The notes: a model not told the origin generated them from the letters alone. Shown: positions 14,479 to 22,261, numbered from the stretch's first letter. The stretch is DNA of 22,798 nucleotides from an uncultured Selenomonadaceae bacterium (GCA_937902665.1 CALELM010000009.1:1-22798), one strand, 5' to 3'. Numbers and translations: made by a program.

Positions 14479-15495
14479 CTATTTCTTTTCTTCCGCTCCC
14501 TCATCCGGGGGAAATAACTCGTTCATGCATTTTTGGATCTCAGCTGCATCCGGAATCCAAACACCCTCGTCCCCCGATGCAGGATTTCCAGGAAGGATCA
14601 ATGTCACAGGCGACTCCTCGCTAACATGATAAAACACGTTAGCAAGATGCACCGAGTCAAAAATCTCTGCGCTTGTCGTCATGCGGTGCTTGAACACTTC
14701 CGCAATCTCAGGCAGTTTTCCTACGGTTTCCACCTGTACCGCCTTCTCATAAAACTCCTTGACGAATTTTTGCTGGCGATGCAGCCTGCCCACATCTGCA
14801 AGGTCATTGCTTCGATAACGCAAATACTTCTGCGACAGATCCCCATCCAAATGCTGATATCCCTTCTTTAAATGAATCGAAAGCCCTGCCTCAGAATCCT
14901 CGTAGTCCATGTCATTTTCCACATAAATGTCCACGCCGCCCAAAATATCAACCAATTCCGCAAACACATGCATATCAAGCACGATATACTGATGAATGGA
15001 GATTCCCAGAAACTGCGAAACCTCATTCGTCATAAAGACAGGACCGCCCCCTGCGTACAAGGAAGAAATTCTCGCCTGCCCGCTTCCATTAGGTAAATTT
15101 ACCAAGGTTCCGCCGGGAATCGTCAGAATCCTGACACGTCCTGTAGCATTCTCAAAGCTTAAGACCATGATAGTATCTGCATTCTTGGTATCCGATCCAG
15201 AACGATCCACACCATCATCCACGCCAAGAATCAAAAGATTCGTATACCCATCAAAACTGGCCCTGCTCGCATTTTGTTTCTCATCTTTCTGCATCTGATA
15301 CTTCTGGTACCTCGAATCCATTTCCTGATAGGCATTGCTTCCCCAGCAGTAGATCTTATAGCCAGCAAACAACACTCCAGAAAACACAATACCAAAAAGA
15401 AACAGAACTACCAGCAGCCGAAGGATGGCAAGTCTTCTCCGCTTTCTCTTCTTTTTTCTCCATCGTTGGATATTGTCCCGCGTCTGATTCGCCAT
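14479..15495 (-). CDS. LytR-CpsA-Psr (LCP) family protein, divergent at the lipid-binding arginines
   Basis: LCP proteins are membrane-anchored enzymes that attach teichoic acids or polysaccharides to peptidoglycan. This 338-residue member has a basic N-terminus, a membrane segment (about 22-46) and an extracytoplasmic LCP domain from about residue 84: 'YTNLLILGVDDG', 'HQYIVLDMHVFAELVDILGGVDI', 'HLDGDLSQKYLRYRSND', then 'DVGRLHRQQKFV'. Two usual motifs are altered: the RSDT site reads NADT (105-108) and the PRDT site reads PGGT (127-130). R226, R228, R237 and R240 remain. Starts at ATG 15495, seven bases after yqeK. The family is clear; glycopolymer transferase activity is doubtful on the missing arginines. 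Confidence 0.9.
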   Translation of the reverse strand: MANQTRDNIQRWRKKKRKRRRLAILRLLVVLFLFGIVFSGVLFAGYKIYCWGSNAYQEMDSRYQKYQMQKDEKQNASRASFDGYTNLLILGVDDGVDRSGSDTKNADTIMVLSFENATGRVRILTIPGGTLVNLPNGSGQARISSLYAGGGPVFMTNEVSQFLGISIHQYIVLDMHVFAELVDILGGVDIYVENDMDYEDSEAGLSIHLKKGYQHLDGDLSQKYLRYRSNDLADVGRLHRQQKFVKEFYEKAVQVETVGKLPEIAEVFKHRMTTSAEIFDSVHLANVFYHVSEESPVTLILPGNPASGDEGVWIPDAAEIQKCMNELFPPDEGAEEKK

Positions 15496-15501
15496 CGTCC
15501 T

Positions 15502-16095
15502 TTACCTTCCTTGAAATTTCATCTTCAAGAGCAGCTCATTTCTCGCCTGCACCGTCGCAGGGTGAATCAAATGTCCCTTTTCCGCAACAAAAAGAATGGA
15601 ACGGTTAAGTCCCTGAAACACCATTTCATTCAAAGAAACCTCTCTGGAAAGCTTTCTCAGATCTTCCACGCCGGGATAATCTCGATTTGGCTCAATCATG
15701 TCTGCAAAATAAACAATCTTGTCCAAATCCGTCATAGAGCTTCCGCCTACCGTATGCCTCGCAATGGCCTGAGAAATTTCCGCATCCTCCACACCATAAC
15801 ATTCACTCACATATTTTGCGCCCACATAGCTATGAAGGAGCAGCGGCATAGCCCGCTCTACCTCGCCTACCGGGATTCCATGTTCCTCTGCCTCCAGCAA
15901 AAGCTGGTCATTCTCAAACTCTCTGGCGCAATCATGCAGCAGTCCTGCTAAATACGCTTTTTCTTGGTCAACACCAAATCGAACGGCAAGCTGCACGGAA
16001 GTTTCTGCCACACCAAGGGAATGCAGGTACCGGCTCTCCTTCAGGCGATCCTTCAAACGTCCTTTCATACTCTCCATTGTCATTGAAATCTTCAT
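15502..16095 (-). CDS. yqeK: YqeK-type HD-domain hydrolase (symmetrical Ap4A hydrolase)
   Basis: Family members split diadenosine tetraphosphate into two ADP using a metal centre. The HD residues are in order: 'RYLHSLGVAETS' (first His), 'LAGLLHDCARE' (the HD pair), 'LLHSYVGAKYV' and 'AIARHTVGGSSMTDLDKIVYFADMIEPNRDYPG', the signature that defines the YqeK subfamily. Length is 197 residues. Its ATG overlaps the nadD stop by four bases (ATGA), indicating coupled translation. Its place between nadD and rsfS is the standard one. Substrate assignment comes from characterised family members. Confidence 0.93.
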   Translation of the reverse strand: MKISMTMESMKGRLKDRLKESRYLHSLGVAETSVQLAVRFGVDQEKAYLAGLLHDCAREFENDQLLLEAEEHGIPVGEVERAMPLLLHSYVGAKYVSECYGVEDAEISQAIARHTVGGSSMTDLDKIVYFADMIEPNRDYPGVEDLRKLSREVSLNEMVFQGLNRSILFVAEKGHLIHPATVQARNELLLKMKFQGR

Positions 16096-16703
16096 AAATA
16101 CAAGCCTTCTTTGAAAATATACTCTGCCACGGACTCCGGAACCATATAGCGAATGGAAAGCCCCTCCTGTATCCTGCGCCGAATTTCCGTTGAAGAGATC
16201 TCCAGCTCCGGCGTTTCCACCTCATGAATATGCTCTTGCGCCAATTCCCCAAAGCACTCTCGAAGAAAGTCCCTCGCTAGGCTTGTTCCCTGTCTCGTTG
16301 CCGCAACAAAATGGCATTTCGCCAAAAGTTCTGTTGGCGCTCGCCATGTATCGAGAGCATTGATGGCATCCGCCCCAGTAATAAAATAAATTTCCGTATC
16401 AGCACCCTGCTCCCTTTTCAGTGCATCTATCGTATCTGTCGTATAAGACGGTCCCTTTCGCTGAAGCTCCATATCTGACACACAAAAAAAGGGATTTCCC
16501 TGTGTTGCCAAAACTGCCATTGACAAACGGTGTTTTGCCGCAGCGATTTCCTTTCCCAATTTATGTGGAGGCACCGCTGCCGGAATAAAGATGATCTTGT
16601 TCAAGGAAAGAATCTCCCGAACTGCCTCCGCAGTCAAAAGATGCCCAAAATGAATAGGATCAAAGGTGCCGCCAAGAACACCAATGCTATGACACTTCCC
16701 CAT
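16092..16703 (-). CDS. nadD: Nicotinate-nucleotide adenylyltransferase NadD
   Basis: Transfers AMP from ATP to nicotinate mononucleotide, making the direct precursor of NAD. The HxGH-type site 'GGTFDPIHFGHL' (11-22) is at the N-terminus; 'IFIPAAVPPHK' and 'ISSTEIRRRI' are the other signatures. The start is set at ATG 16703, giving 203 residues that begin right at the Rossmann strand. An upstream in-frame ATG at 16748 would add 15 residues ('MLQASCCMRRWRVEI') that no NadD has and that overlap the small gene at 16708-16863. GGAG lies ten bases upstream. Followed by yqeK with a four-base overlap. Confidence 0.96.
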   Translation of the reverse strand: MGKCHSIGVLGGTFDPIHFGHLLTAEAVREILSLNKIIFIPAAVPPHKLGKEIAAAKHRLSMAVLATQGNPFFCVSDMELQRKGPSYTTDTIDALKREQGADTEIYFITGADAINALDTWRAPTELLAKCHFVAATRQGTSLARDFLRECFGELAQEHIHEVETPELEISSTEIRRRIQEGLSIRYMVPESVAEYIFKEGLYL

Positions 16704-16707
16704 AATC

Positions 16708-16863
16708 TCAACTCTCCAACGCCGCATGCAGCAGGAAGCCTGCAGCAAAAGCAGTCAACACAATCCAGCCTGCAGCTCGCAGGTAATCAAAAAAATCATG
16801 CTTTCCTTTCGGTGTCCTAAGATAACGATACAATGTGCAGATCCATGCACGAATCTCTCTCAT
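16708..16863 (-). CDS. Small single-pass membrane peptide, 51 residues, unknown function
   Basis: An open frame of 51 codons lies exactly between proA and nadD. Its ATG shares one base with the proA stop (TGATG) and its stop is four bases before the nadD ATG, so it fills the gap as an operon gene would. The peptide has a basic, aromatic N-terminal half (MREIRAWICTLYRYL, then 'TPKGKHDFFDYLRA') and a hydrophobic helix at about 31-48 ('AGWIVLTAFAAGFLLHAAL'). No independent ribosome site is evident; translation would depend on coupling to proA. I recognise no family. It could instead be a chance frame in a 160-base spacer; the exact junctions on both sides argue for a gene. Confidence 0.55.
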   Translation of the reverse strand: MREIRAWICTLYRYLRTPKGKHDFFDYLRAAGWIVLTAFAAGFLLHAALES

Positions 16864-18116
16864 CAACGAATCTGTCCGTTCCCGTCAATCAAGTATTTCG
16901 TACTGGTCAGCTCATCCAATCCCATAGGTCCGCGTGCATGAAGCTTCTGCGTACTGATTCCGATTTCTGCGCCAAAACCAAACTCGAAGCCATCCGTAAA
17001 CCTTGTCGAAACATTGACATAAACAGCTGCCGCATCTACCTCACGCTGAAAACGCTTTGCTGATCTGAGTGACTCTGTAACGATCGTTTCGGAATGTCCT
17101 GTGTTGTATTTATTGATATGCTGAATAGCTGCGTCCAGATTCTCCACAACCTTCACGGAAAGAATCAAATCCCCGTACTCCGTGCTCCAGTCCTCCTCCG
17201 TTGCTTCCACCATATTGGGACAAAACTCTCTTGCTTTCTCACAGCCTCGAAGCTCCACCTTTTTCGCCTGCATTGCCGATTCCAGCTTAGGCAAAAACTC
17301 TCCTGCAATGTCAGTATGCACCAAAAGAGTCTCCATCGCATTGCAAACCGAAGGGCGCGATACCTTGGCATTCAAAGCGATCTGAAGAGCCATATCAAAA
17401 TCAGCAGAAGCATCCACAAAGGTATGGCAGACTCCCGTCCCCGTCTGGATCACTGGAACAGAGCTGTTTTCCACAATACGCCGAATCAGTCCTGCACCGC
17501 CTCGTGGAATGATAACATCAATGTACTCAGAAAGATGGGACATCACATCTACCGCTTCCCTGTCCGTAAAATCCACAAACTGCAAGGAACCCTCCGGCAA
17601 ACCTGCACTGTAAGCGGCCTTAGCGAGAACAGAACTGATTGCCGTATTGGAACGAATTGCCTCCGAACCACCTCGCAGAATAACAGCATTGCCGGACTTT
17701 AAGCAAAGCGCTGCAGCATCTGCGGTCACATTGGGACGTGCCTCGTAAATAATACCGATTACGCCAAGCGGCACACGAACCTTGCGAATTTCCATTCCAT
17801 TAGGCCGTACCATGGAACAATCTCCCTTGGCAATAGGATCAGGCAATGCCGCTGTTTGGCGAAGTCCCTCTGCCATTCCCTCGATTCTGGATTCGTCCAG
17901 CATCAAGCGATCCAAATAAGACCGCTTTACGCCTTTCTTTCTTGCATCCTCCAAGTCCTGCGCATTTGCCTGCAATATCATCTCTGCACGGCGCTCCAAG
18001 GCATCTGCCATAGCAAGGAGAGCTTTGTTCTTCACGCCCGTCGATACGATTGCCAGCTTGCGGGAAGCCTCCTTTGCCGCTCTTGCCTTTGCTAAAATTT
18101 CTTCTTTAATATCCAT
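16863..18116 (-). CDS. proA: Gamma-glutamyl phosphate reductase ProA
   Basis: Second step of proline synthesis: NADPH-dependent reduction of glutamyl-5-phosphate to the semialdehyde. The 417-residue protein is of normal length. Visible landmarks are 'VPLGVIGIIYEARPNVTADAAALCLKSGNAVILRGG' (115-150), 'VIQTGTGVCHTFVD', the catalytic cysteine C258 in 'SRPSVCNAMETLL', and 'STRFTDGFEFGFGAEIGISTQKLHARGP' near the end. GGAGGAATCAGAG leads into the ATG. It lies 28 bases after proB, with which it forms the usual pair. Confidence 0.98.
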   Translation of the reverse strand: MDIKEEILAKARAAKEASRKLAIVSTGVKNKALLAMADALERRAEMILQANAQDLEDARKKGVKRSYLDRLMLDESRIEGMAEGLRQTAALPDPIAKGDCSMVRPNGMEIRKVRVPLGVIGIIYEARPNVTADAAALCLKSGNAVILRGGSEAIRSNTAISSVLAKAAYSAGLPEGSLQFVDFTDREAVDVMSHLSEYIDVIIPRGGAGLIRRIVENSSVPVIQTGTGVCHTFVDASADFDMALQIALNAKVSRPSVCNAMETLLVHTDIAGEFLPKLESAMQAKKVELRGCEKAREFCPNMVEATEEDWSTEYGDLILSVKVVENLDAAIQHINKYNTGHSETIVTESLRSAKRFQREVDAAAVYVNVSTRFTDGFEFGFGAEIGISTQKLHARGPMGLDELTSTKYLIDGNGQIR

Positions 18117-18144
18117 TCTCTGATTCCTCCTAAAAGGCCCGTGC

Positions 18145-19272
18145 CTATACCATCAAAACCATATTATCCCGATGAATTACCTCATTGGGATAATCCCCCT
18201 GCAAAATGGAGGAAAATTCCTCTGTTTTATGTCCCATCAGCAAACGAAGCGTTTCTGTATCAAAATTCACGATGCCTCGTGCAATTTCCTGTCGGTCTGG
18301 TGCAAGTACACGAACCATATTGCCCGCATAAAAATCACCGCTGCAATCCGTAATACCAACTGCCAAAAGACTCGAACCAGCCTCCAGCATCATGCGCGCA
18401 CAGCCTTCATCCACAGTGATATCACCTGCCAGCCGTTTTCCAAAAGCCAACCAGCTCTTGCGTACCTGCAAATGCGATGGCTTTGCAGGAAAGATCGTCC
18501 CAACCGTCTCACCGTTCAGCAAGGCATGAAGGATCCCATCTCGTTTTCCTTCTGCGATTACCATCGTAACACCCGACGATATGGACACCTTGGCTGCCTC
18601 GATCTTCGTAGACATGCCGCCCGTTCCCAGCTTCGTTCCAGCCCCTCCGGCCAGCAGCTCTACCTCTGGCGTGATCTCTGAAATCTCATCGATCAAGCTT
18701 GCCGATGCATCTGTCTGAGGATTTGCCGTAAACACGCCTTCGATATCGGAAAGAATAATCAAGGCATCTGCATCAACCAAAGTAGCCACCGTAGCGGAAA
18801 GGTTGTCATTATCTCCTATTTTAATTTCATCTACTGCTACAGCATCATTTTCATTGATAACGGGAATAGCCCCCATCTGCAAAAGTGCCAGCAATGCATT
18901 TCTCGAATGAACAAACTGATGATGACGTACAGAATTTTCCTTCGTCAAGAGGATCTGCCCCATCGTCTTGCCATATTCTGCAAAAAACTTTTCATAAATG
19001 TGCATCAAAACGCCTTGCCCAATCGCCGCCACAGCCTGCTTTTGCGGAATCGAGTCTGGCTTCTTTTCCAGTCCAAGCTTTCCAAGACCTGCCGCAATCG
19101 CACCAGAAGATACCAATACTACTTCCTTTCCCTGATTGGACAGGTCTGAGATTTCCCGTACCAACTTTTCTATACGCAGCAGATTCAATCTCCCGGAACC
19201 GTACACCAAGGTACTCGTACCTACCTTGACCACAATGCGTTTTGCTTTCTTCAATCGTTCCCTAGATGTCAT
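18145..19272 (-). CDS. proB: Glutamate 5-kinase ProB
   Basis: First, feedback-regulated step of proline synthesis: ATP-dependent phosphorylation of glutamate. The 375-residue protein has an amino-acid kinase domain (to about 260; 'RIVVKVGTSTL', 'VLVSSGAIAAG', 'PVINENDAV', 'FGDNDNLSA'-type 'IGDNDNLSATVA', 'GTGGMSTKIEAA') and a C-terminal PUA domain (about 275-355, 'GDITVDEGCARMM'). ATG 19272 is chosen: GGAG lies six bases upstream and the protein then begins with the kinase strand. The open frame continues upstream to 19383 but overlaps the end of yhbY and is not part of ProB. Proline inhibition is a family property. Confidence 0.97.
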   Translation of the reverse strand: MTSRERLKKAKRIVVKVGTSTLVYGSGRLNLLRIEKLVREISDLSNQGKEVVLVSSGAIAAGLGKLGLEKKPDSIPQKQAVAAIGQGVLMHIYEKFFAEYGKTMGQILLTKENSVRHHQFVHSRNALLALLQMGAIPVINENDAVAVDEIKIGDNDNLSATVATLVDADALIILSDIEGVFTANPQTDASASLIDEISEITPEVELLAGGAGTKLGTGGMSTKIEAAKVSISSGVTMVIAEGKRDGILHALLNGETVGTIFPAKPSHLQVRKSWLAFGKRLAGDITVDEGCARMMLEAGSSLLAVGITDCSGDFYAGNMVRVLAPDRQEIARGIVNFDTETLRLLMGHKTEEFSSILQGDYPNEVIHRDNMVLMV

Positions 19273-19300
19273 GCCATGCTCCTTAAAAACTCGTTGCATA

Positions 19301-19603
19301 TTAAGGCAACTCGATCTTCGGCTTTTCAAAATTTTTCTTGTACAGAAGCCCATTTCTTCCAATGACTTGAACAAGATTCGCATCTGTGCGCTCTGCCAGC
19401 ATTTTTATAACCTCTGCCGGTTCCTCCATGCAATTCTGGAGAACACGCACCTTGATAAGCTCACGCTTTTTAACGGCTTCCTTTGCTGCTATGACTACGG
19501 TCGGCGTTAAGCCTTCTTTGCCAATGTTCACGATTGGATTTAACTTCATTCCCATGGAACGGAGAAAACTCTTCTGTTTCCCCGTCAGCGAATTGCGAAT
19601 CAC
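19301..19603 (-). CDS. yhbY: YhbY-family RNA-binding protein (CRM domain)
   Basis: A 100-residue single CRM-domain protein that binds pre-50S ribosomal RNA in studied relatives. It shows the fold's sequence marks: 'LTGKQKSFLRSMGMKLNPIVNIGKEGLT' at the N-terminus, 'LIKVRVLQNC' in the middle, and 'VQVIGRNGLLYKKN', which holds the GxxG-like loop and the closing strand. GTG 19603 is the start, with AAGGAGG eight bases upstream. It sits between obg and proB, 39 bases after obg, in keeping with a role in 50S assembly alongside Obg. Confidence 0.95.
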   Translation of the reverse strand: MIRNSLTGKQKSFLRSMGMKLNPIVNIGKEGLTPTVVIAAKEAVKKRELIKVRVLQNCMEEPAEVIKMLAERTDANLVQVIGRNGLLYKKNFEKPKIELP

Positions 19604-19642
19604 TTAGCTTCCCTCCTTGCAGCAGATGCAATACCATCCGCT

Positions 19643-20923
19643 TCATTCACGATATTCAAATTCCATTTCTCCGATATGAACCGTCATGCCTTCCTTGATG
19701 CCCCGTTCCTTCAGCTTGGCATCAATGCCCTTAATGCGCCAAATATACTGGAACCTGCGAACGGCTTCATCATTATTGAAATTCGTCATAGCAACCAGCT
19801 TTTCAAGATCCTTTCCTGATACCACAAAGTCACCAGAAATGTCGCGGGTTATCTTGATGGCATGCGCATCCTCAGCATTGGCATCATAGATTTTCGTTTC
19901 CTCTGCCGCTTCCGGTTCCTCCACATAGTTTTCCAATGCCTCTCCGATGTGGGAAATCAATGCATCCAACCCATGCCTCGTTGCCGCTGAAATAGGAAAA
20001 ATCTCTATGCCTTCCTTCTTTGCCAGTTCCTCCAAAGCTGGATAGTTTTCCTGTGCCTCTGGAAGATCCATCTTGTTTGCTACAAGAATCTGCTTGCGCC
20101 GTGCAATACGTTCGCTGTACTTCTTGAGCTCCGCATTGATTTTGTAATAATCCTCTACAGGATTCCTTCCCTCCATGCCCGACGCATCTACCATATGCAA
20201 AATCAGCTTCGTGCGTTCCACATGACGCAAAAAATCATGTCCAAGGCCTACGCCCTCCGCTGCGCCTTCAATCAGCCCCGGAATATCTGCCATGACAAAG
20301 CTTTTCTCGTAATCCGTCTTAACGACTCCCAAAACTGGAGTTATCGTCGTAAAATGATAATCTGCAATCTCAGGACGGGCTGCCGAAACACTTGCCACCA
20401 AGCTCGACTTTCCTACGCTCGGATATCCCACCAAACCGACATCCGCCAAAAGCTTCAGCTCCAGCAGCAGATTCCTTGCCTCTCCCGGCTCGCCAAACTC
20501 TGCAAAGGTAGGTGTGCGGTTTGCTGAATTTGCAAACTTCGCATTTCCTCTTCCCCCGCGTCCTCCTTTTGCCACTACCGCCTGCTGCCCAACTTCCGTA
20601 AGATCTGCAAGCAGCTCACCCGTCTCCTCGTCACGGACTATCGTTCCAGGCGGAACCTTTACGATACACGGCGGTGCATTATGGCCGTACTGGTTCTTGA
20701 TATCGCCGTTTTCACCATTCTCCCCCTTGAATTTCCGATGAAATCGAAAATAAAGAAGCGTATTCATATTGCGGTCGACTTCAAAGACAACATCTGCTCC
20801 CTTTCCGCCGTCTCCGCCGGAAGGCCCTCCCTTCGGCACAAATTTCTCACGACGGAAAGCAGATTTTCCATGACCTCCATCGCCCGCCTTGACGATTACC
20901 CGCGTTCGATCTATAAACTGCAT
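19643..20923 (-). CDS. obg: GTPase Obg/CgtA
   Basis: Essential ribosome-associated GTPase for late 50S assembly. All three domains are present: the glycine-rich Obg fold (1-158, e.g. 'AGDGGHGKSAFRREKFVPKGGPSGGDGG'), the G domain (159-330) with G1 GYPSVGKS (166-173), switch TT192-193, G3 DIPG (213-216), G4 NKMD (283-286) and G5 'ISAA', and the C-terminal OCT domain (about 345-426). The length of 426 residues is normal for the OCT-containing form. AAGGAGCAGTC precedes the ATG. It has its own promoter (20999-21027), reads through a hairpin at its 5' end, and leads into yhbY and the proline genes. Confidence 0.98.
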   Translation of the reverse strand: MQFIDRTRVIVKAGDGGHGKSAFRREKFVPKGGPSGGDGGKGADVVFEVDRNMNTLLYFRFHRKFKGENGENGDIKNQYGHNAPPCIVKVPPGTIVRDEETGELLADLTEVGQQAVVAKGGRGGRGNAKFANSANRTPTFAEFGEPGEARNLLLELKLLADVGLVGYPSVGKSSLVASVSAARPEIADYHFTTITPVLGVVKTDYEKSFVMADIPGLIEGAAEGVGLGHDFLRHVERTKLILHMVDASGMEGRNPVEDYYKINAELKKYSERIARRKQILVANKMDLPEAQENYPALEELAKKEGIEIFPISAATRHGLDALISHIGEALENYVEEPEAAEETKIYDANAEDAHAIKITRDISGDFVVSGKDLEKLVAMTNFNNDEAVRRFQYIWRIKGIDAKLKERGIKEGMTVHIGEMEFEYRE

Positions 20924-20958
20924 GACTGCTCCTTTCTGCCCTTCCAGTTATGATGCAT

Positions 20959-20994
20959 AAAAAGCTGGTATTGCGTCTGCAATGCCAGCTTTTT
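20959..20994. terminator. Hairpin with T-runs at the 5' end of the obg transcript
   Basis: AAAAAGCTGG(T/C)ATTGC pairs with its complement around a four-base loop (about 16 bp, one wobble), giving T5 on each strand. Sited between the obg promoter and the obg start, it would stop polymerase reading from rpmA, yet it also lies right at the predicted obg start site. It could act as a terminator, attenuator or 5' stabiliser. Confidence 0.65.
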
Positions 20995-20998
20995 ACAC

Positions 20999-21027
20999 AT
21001 CATAACGCAACTTAACGCTAATATCAA
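20999..21027 (-). promoter_or_regulatory. Sigma-70 promoter for obg
   Basis: TTGATA (21022-21027) and TATGAT (20999-21004) are separated by exactly 17 bases on the minus strand, the best match between rpmA and obg. The start would fall near 20992, inside the right arm of the hairpin at 20959-20994. Confidence 0.6.
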
Positions 21028-21030
21028 AAT

Positions 21031-21057
21031 ACCTGCGCAGCTCCAAAGCGGCGCAGG
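21031..21057 (-). terminator. Terminator of rplU-prp-rpmA
   Basis: CCTGCGC (21032-21038) pairs with GCGCAGG (21051-21057), with three more pairs inside (GCT/AGC) and a short loop. On the minus strand it is followed by TATTTTG. It lies 16 bases past the rpmA stop. The T run is short, so it may leak. Confidence 0.6.
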
Positions 21058-21072
21058 CACAAAAAAATCTCA

Positions 21073-21369
21073 TTACATAGCAGCTTGTTCTTCAAGCGTA
21101 TACACGCTGACTTGACGATTGTAGCGTCCCTTACGCTCAAAAGCAACCTTTCCAGCCACCTTTGCAAAAAGCGTATCATCCTTGCCAATACCTACATTGT
21201 GACCTGGATGAAAATGCGTCCCCCTCTGACGAACCAAGATGCTGCCTGCTGTAACACTCGTACCAGCCTGCTCCTTGACACCGAGACGCTTGGATTCACT
21301 GTCGCGGCCATTACGGGTAGAACTAACTCCCTTTTTATGCGCAAACAGCTGTAAATCAAACTTCAACAT
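21073..21369 (-). CDS. rpmA: 50S ribosomal protein L27, with cleavable N-terminal extension
   Basis: L27 sits near the peptidyl-transferase centre with its N-terminus close to tRNA. This 98-residue protein starts MLKFDLQLFAHKKG: the MLKFDLQLFA part is the extension found in Firmicutes L27 and is removed before HKKG by the Prp protease encoded just upstream. The core has 'GVSSTRNGRDSESKRLGVKEQAG' and 'GSILVRQRGTHFHPG', universal L27 marks. Its ATG lies inside the end of prp (14-base overlap) with GGGGGTG upstream, so the two are coupled. Third gene of the rplU-prp-rpmA operon. Confidence 0.98.
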   Translation of the reverse strand: MLKFDLQLFAHKKGVSSTRNGRDSESKRLGVKEQAGTSVTAGSILVRQRGTHFHPGHNVGIGKDDTLFAKVAGKVAFERKGRYNRQVSVYTLEEQAAM

Positions 21370-21697
21370 TCCATTTCACCCCCTGCCTTCTTGAAATATG
21401 TACAGCCTTCGGGGAAATCTTCTCGATCTCGCTCATCCCCAAAAGCATCGTCTGCAAAATAGCTTCTGTGAGGTCATCAGGAGCACTCTTTAGTCTCATG
21501 CTGAGCTTCCCGCTCGCTACGGAATAGTCCATTTCGCGATGCAGATACTCTCCTATACCTAAAAGAGCGGTCTGTGCCAAGGAAGATATCCCCGCGCAGA
21601 CGATATCCTTTCCATGTGCAGCGGTTCCACTGTGACCGCTTACCTGAAAACCAGATACCTTCCTGTCTACGTCTTCAAAAATCAAAACTTTTATCAT
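21356..21697 (-). CDS. prp: Ribosomal processing cysteine protease Prp
   Basis: Cleaves the N-terminal extension of L27 (after LQLFA in this organism's sequence), an essential step in Firmicutes ribosome assembly. The 113-residue protein carries the catalytic dyad H22 ('GHSGTA') and C34 ('DIVCAGIS'), the defining features of the YsxB/Prp family. Its ATG shares one base with the rplU stop (TAATG), with GAGG four bases upstream, and its end overlaps rpmA. The gene order rplU-prp-rpmA is the standard one and brackets the protease with its substrate. Confidence 0.97.
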   Translation of the reverse strand: MIKVLIFEDVDRKVSGFQVSGHSGTAAHGKDIVCAGISSLAQTALLGIGEYLHREMDYSVASGKLSMRLKSAPDDLTEAILQTMLLGMSEIEKISPKAVHISRRQGVKWNVEV

Positions 21698-22008
21698 TAA
21701 GCCTCAATCTTCTCAATAACAACCTTCGTAAAAGGCTGCCTATGTCCCTGACGGCGACGATAGTTGGACTTAGCCTTGTACTTGAACACGAGAATCTTCT
21801 TCTCCTTGCCCTGAGCCTCAACCTTGCCCGTTACCTTAGCGCCTTCAACCACCGGCTTGCCAACCTTTACATCAGCATCATTGACAACCATAAGAACCTG
21901 ATCGAAAACGACCTCAGCGCCAGCCTCGCCAGCCAGCTTCTCAACCATGATGGTATCACCTTCCGCAACGCGGTACTGCTTGCCACCTGTCTTGATAACA
22001 GCGTACAT
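21697..22008 (-). CDS. rplU: 50S ribosomal protein L21
   Basis: A 103-residue 50S protein that binds 23S rRNA with L20. The start MYAVIKTGGKQYRV and the closing 'FKYKAKSNYRRRQGHRQPFT' are L21 signatures. ATG 22008 is chosen over a TTG 18 bases upstream because GGGAGG is placed seven to eight bases before it. First gene of the operon, with a strong promoter at 22117-22145 and a leader of about 100 bases that could be the family's autoregulatory RNA. Confidence 0.98.
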   Translation of the reverse strand: MYAVIKTGGKQYRVAEGDTIMVEKLAGEAGAEVVFDQVLMVVNDADVKVGKPVVEGAKVTGKVEAQGKEKKILVFKYKAKSNYRRRQGHRQPFTKVVIEKIEA

Positions 22009-22110
22009 AAAAACACCTCCCTGCAATTTACTCGCCGACTACGGTATGACTGCGTCATTTTAAAACCCCGCCGTGCGGTTTGGGAAAACGCAAAATACAT
22101 GCGTTCACAT
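22009..22110 (-). promoter_or_regulatory. rplU leader, possible L21 autoregulatory RNA
   Basis: The stretch from the predicted start site to the ATG can form several hairpins: AACGC/GCGTT around 22084-22103, AAACC..GGTTT around 22064-22081, and ATGAC/GTCAT around 22048-22060. Firmicutes rplU genes commonly carry an L21 leader through which the protein limits its own operon. The position and length fit, but I cannot match the consensus by eye. Confidence 0.4.
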
Positions 22111-22116
22111 TCTCGA

Positions 22117-22145
22117 ATAATATCATACAAGGCAATTTCTGTCAA
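22117..22145 (-). promoter_or_regulatory. Strong sigma-70 promoter for rplU-prp-rpmA
   Basis: A perfect TTGACA (22140-22145), 17-base spacer and TATTAT (22117-22122) on the minus strand, with TG one base before the -10 (extended -10). Start site near 22110. This is the best promoter in the window, as expected for ribosomal proteins. Confidence 0.85.
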
Positions 22146-22202
22146 ATGCTTTTTCCGCTCCCTGCTGCAACGATACGACAGCAGCAATTCAAAAAACAAT
22201 GA

Positions 22203-22239
22203 GGCTGCGCATAAGTGATTTCTCACTCATGCAACAGCC
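22203..22239 (-). terminator. Terminator of the universal stress protein gene
   Basis: GGCTG/CAGCC, GCAT/ATGC and AGTGA/TCACT form a stem with two small internal mismatches and a TTTC loop. On the minus strand it is followed by CATTGTTTTTTG. It lies 22 bases past the stop of the stress protein gene and separates it from the rplU promoter. Confidence 0.8.
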
Positions 22240-22261
22240 CCCTTCTTCTATTTTACTTATC

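Noticed and set aside
19273..19383. 37-residue N-terminal extension of ProB
   Set aside because: It overlaps the yhbY coding end, and a well-placed GGAG six bases before ATG 19272 gives the normal ProB start.
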